From Bacteroidales bacterium (GTDB taxonomy: Bacteria; Bacteroidota; Bacteroidia; Bacteroidales; Paludibacteraceae): 7,063 nt of DNA. Under the pieces are notes generated by a model. It saw only the letters and a program-made list of their open reading frames with translations. It was not told where the DNA came from and made no database searches. The translations under genes were made by a program, and so were the position numbers. The DNA is taken from contig CAAFXN010000026.1 in the NCBI GenBank assembly GCA_900766775.1, forward strand, positions 1 to 7,063, written 5' to 3'. Shown here piece after piece: positions 6,539 to 7,063 of the stretch (its first letter is position 1; every line of letters starts with the position of its first letter).

Positions 6539-6840
6539 TAACGTGAGTACGATATAAAATTTTTAGTATAGATTTTCTTTTGATTTCTGAGCGTAGCGAA
6601 ACAAAAAGGTAATCGCTCATCCTATTTTTAGAAAGGATTTTTTATAAGATTATGGATTAGATTTTCTGATGTGATCCCTTAAAAATCATTGCAAAAATAA
6701 CGCAAAAAATCTTAACTGATAATATAGTGATAATTTTTATGCCCTTTCGCTTCGCTCAGAAATCTATATAAAATCAAATAAATTTTTTGGTAAAATATAT
6801 CTATATCTTATATGTCGTGGCTTATTTCGAACTCACGTTA
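6539..6840. mobile_element. MITE-like 302-bp segment with nested inverted repeats
   Basis: The ends are exact inverted repeats: TAACGTGAGT at 6539-6548 and ACTCACGTTA at 6831-6840, extending to 12 of 13 matches inward. A second pair lies inside: GATTTCTGAGCGTAGCGAAA (6582-6601) and its complement with one mismatch (6745-6764). The interior is AT-rich and encodes no protein. Such a layout fits a miniature inverted-repeat element; the TA at both outer ends could be a TA target duplication, but no longer duplication is seen. It sits 11 bp upstream of the permease start codon, so any permease promoter must lie in or beyond it. Confidence 0.5.
6692..6699 (-). promoter_or_regulatory. Candidate -7 element for the permease gene
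   Basis: The minus strand at 6699-6692 reads TATTTTTG, which fits the Bacteroidetes -7 pattern TAnnTTTG. No convincing -33 TTTG lies 19-21 bp upstream (the minus strand there is AT-rich, near TTAT), and the leader would be long, about 155 nt. It lies inside the MITE-like segment. In such AT-rich sequence a chance match is plausible. Confidence 0.22.
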
Positions 6841-6860
6841 AGTAAAACAAAACCATTATT

Positions 6861-6941
6861 CCAAGCCCCGAAGGGATGATATTATCGTGAGTCCAAGCCC
6901 CGAAGGGGCGGCATAAATCAGCGTGGGGGCTTGCCCCTACG
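6861..6941. repeat. Duplicated CCAAGCCCCGAAGGG and a GC-rich hairpin
   Basis: CCAAGCCCCGAAGGG occurs at 6861-6875 and again at 6893-6907, 32 bp apart. A hairpin follows at 6922-6941, with arms CGTGGGGGC and GCCCCTACG that pair except for one position. AAGCCCC at 6895-6901 can also pair with GGGGCTT in the hairpin. The block interrupts an AT-rich spacer and shows no coding potential on either strand, so it looks like dispersed extragenic palindromic repeat DNA. Confidence 0.6.
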
Positions 6942-6943
6942 TA

Positions 6944-7042
6944 CACGGGGGACCTCCTCTAACTCCCCCGCCCCGTGCTCGGGGTCCCCGCAAGCACCGC
7001 GCAGTGGGGTGAACTTTACGGGGAGGGGGTAGGGGGCGGGGT
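6944..7042. repeat. GC-rich palindromic repeat block at the right end
   Basis: This block is made of runs of C then runs of G. CACGGGG (6944-6950) is complementary to CCCCGTG (6971-6977), and GTGCTCGGGG (6975-6984) faces CCCCG-CA-AGCAC (6986-6997) to form a strong stem. The segment GGGGTCCCCGCAAG (6981-6994) matches GGGGACCCCGCAAG at 2290-2303, inside the tolC-like gene, at 13 of 14 positions. This suggests that intergenic and intragenic repeats belong to one family. No full gene is visible between 6528 and 7063. Confidence 0.55.
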
Positions 7043-7063
7043 AAGTATTTCCGATTCAACCAG

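Noticed and set aside
6528..6620. 31-residue N-terminal extension of the permease from an ATG at 6620
   Set aside because: The extra residues come from inverted-repeat DNA and precede a normal RND N-terminus with TM1 at the usual distance from the ATG at 6527.

Overview
The window looks like a Bacteroidales-type (Bacteroidetes) chromosome. The evidence is: a match to the Bacteroidetes promoter pattern (-7 TAnnTTTG with a -33 element about 20 bp upstream), GC-rich genes separated by very AT-rich spacers, a leader without a Shine-Dalgarno sequence, AATTATG heptamer repeats, and an RND/TolC pair of the Bacteroidetes type. The species cannot be named from this sequence.

Every supported gene is on the minus strand and reads right to left. 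In transcription order they are: a repeat-rich spacer without a gene (about 6528-7063); an RND efflux permease (6527-3444); a 234-bp spacer packed with TTAAYGG heptamers; a TolC-family outer-membrane channel (3209-1668); a 182-bp spacer with the best promoter in the window; a TviB/WbpO-type UDP-N-acetylhexosamine 6-dehydrogenase (1485-187); a spacer built of AATTATG heptamers with a perfect 31-bp inverted repeat; and the first 13 codons of a second nucleotide-sugar dehydrogenase, Ugd-like, which runs off the left edge (40-1).

There are two functional blocks. The permease and the channel would form two of the three parts of an envelope-spanning efflux pump; the periplasmic adaptor is not in the window and may lie just beyond the right edge. 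The two dehydrogenases would supply UDP-uronic acids for capsule, O-antigen or exopolysaccharide synthesis, and the first of them has its own promoter.

The most unusual content is the repeats. The tolC-like gene carries short GC-rich palindromic repeats inside its reading frame, at two places (residues 27-38 and about 265-326). A 33-bp unit occurs once in one orientation and twice in the other, and is open in both. A related 14-mer occurs in the spacer at the right end. Three other structures stand out: a 302-bp segment with terminal and internal inverted repeats (6539-6840) abutting the permease start, resembling a miniature transposable element; a partly helically phased heptamer array between permease and channel; and heptamers abutting the start codon of the second dehydrogenase. 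No wholly new multi-gene system is evident; the novelty lies in the repeats and their invasion of coding sequence.
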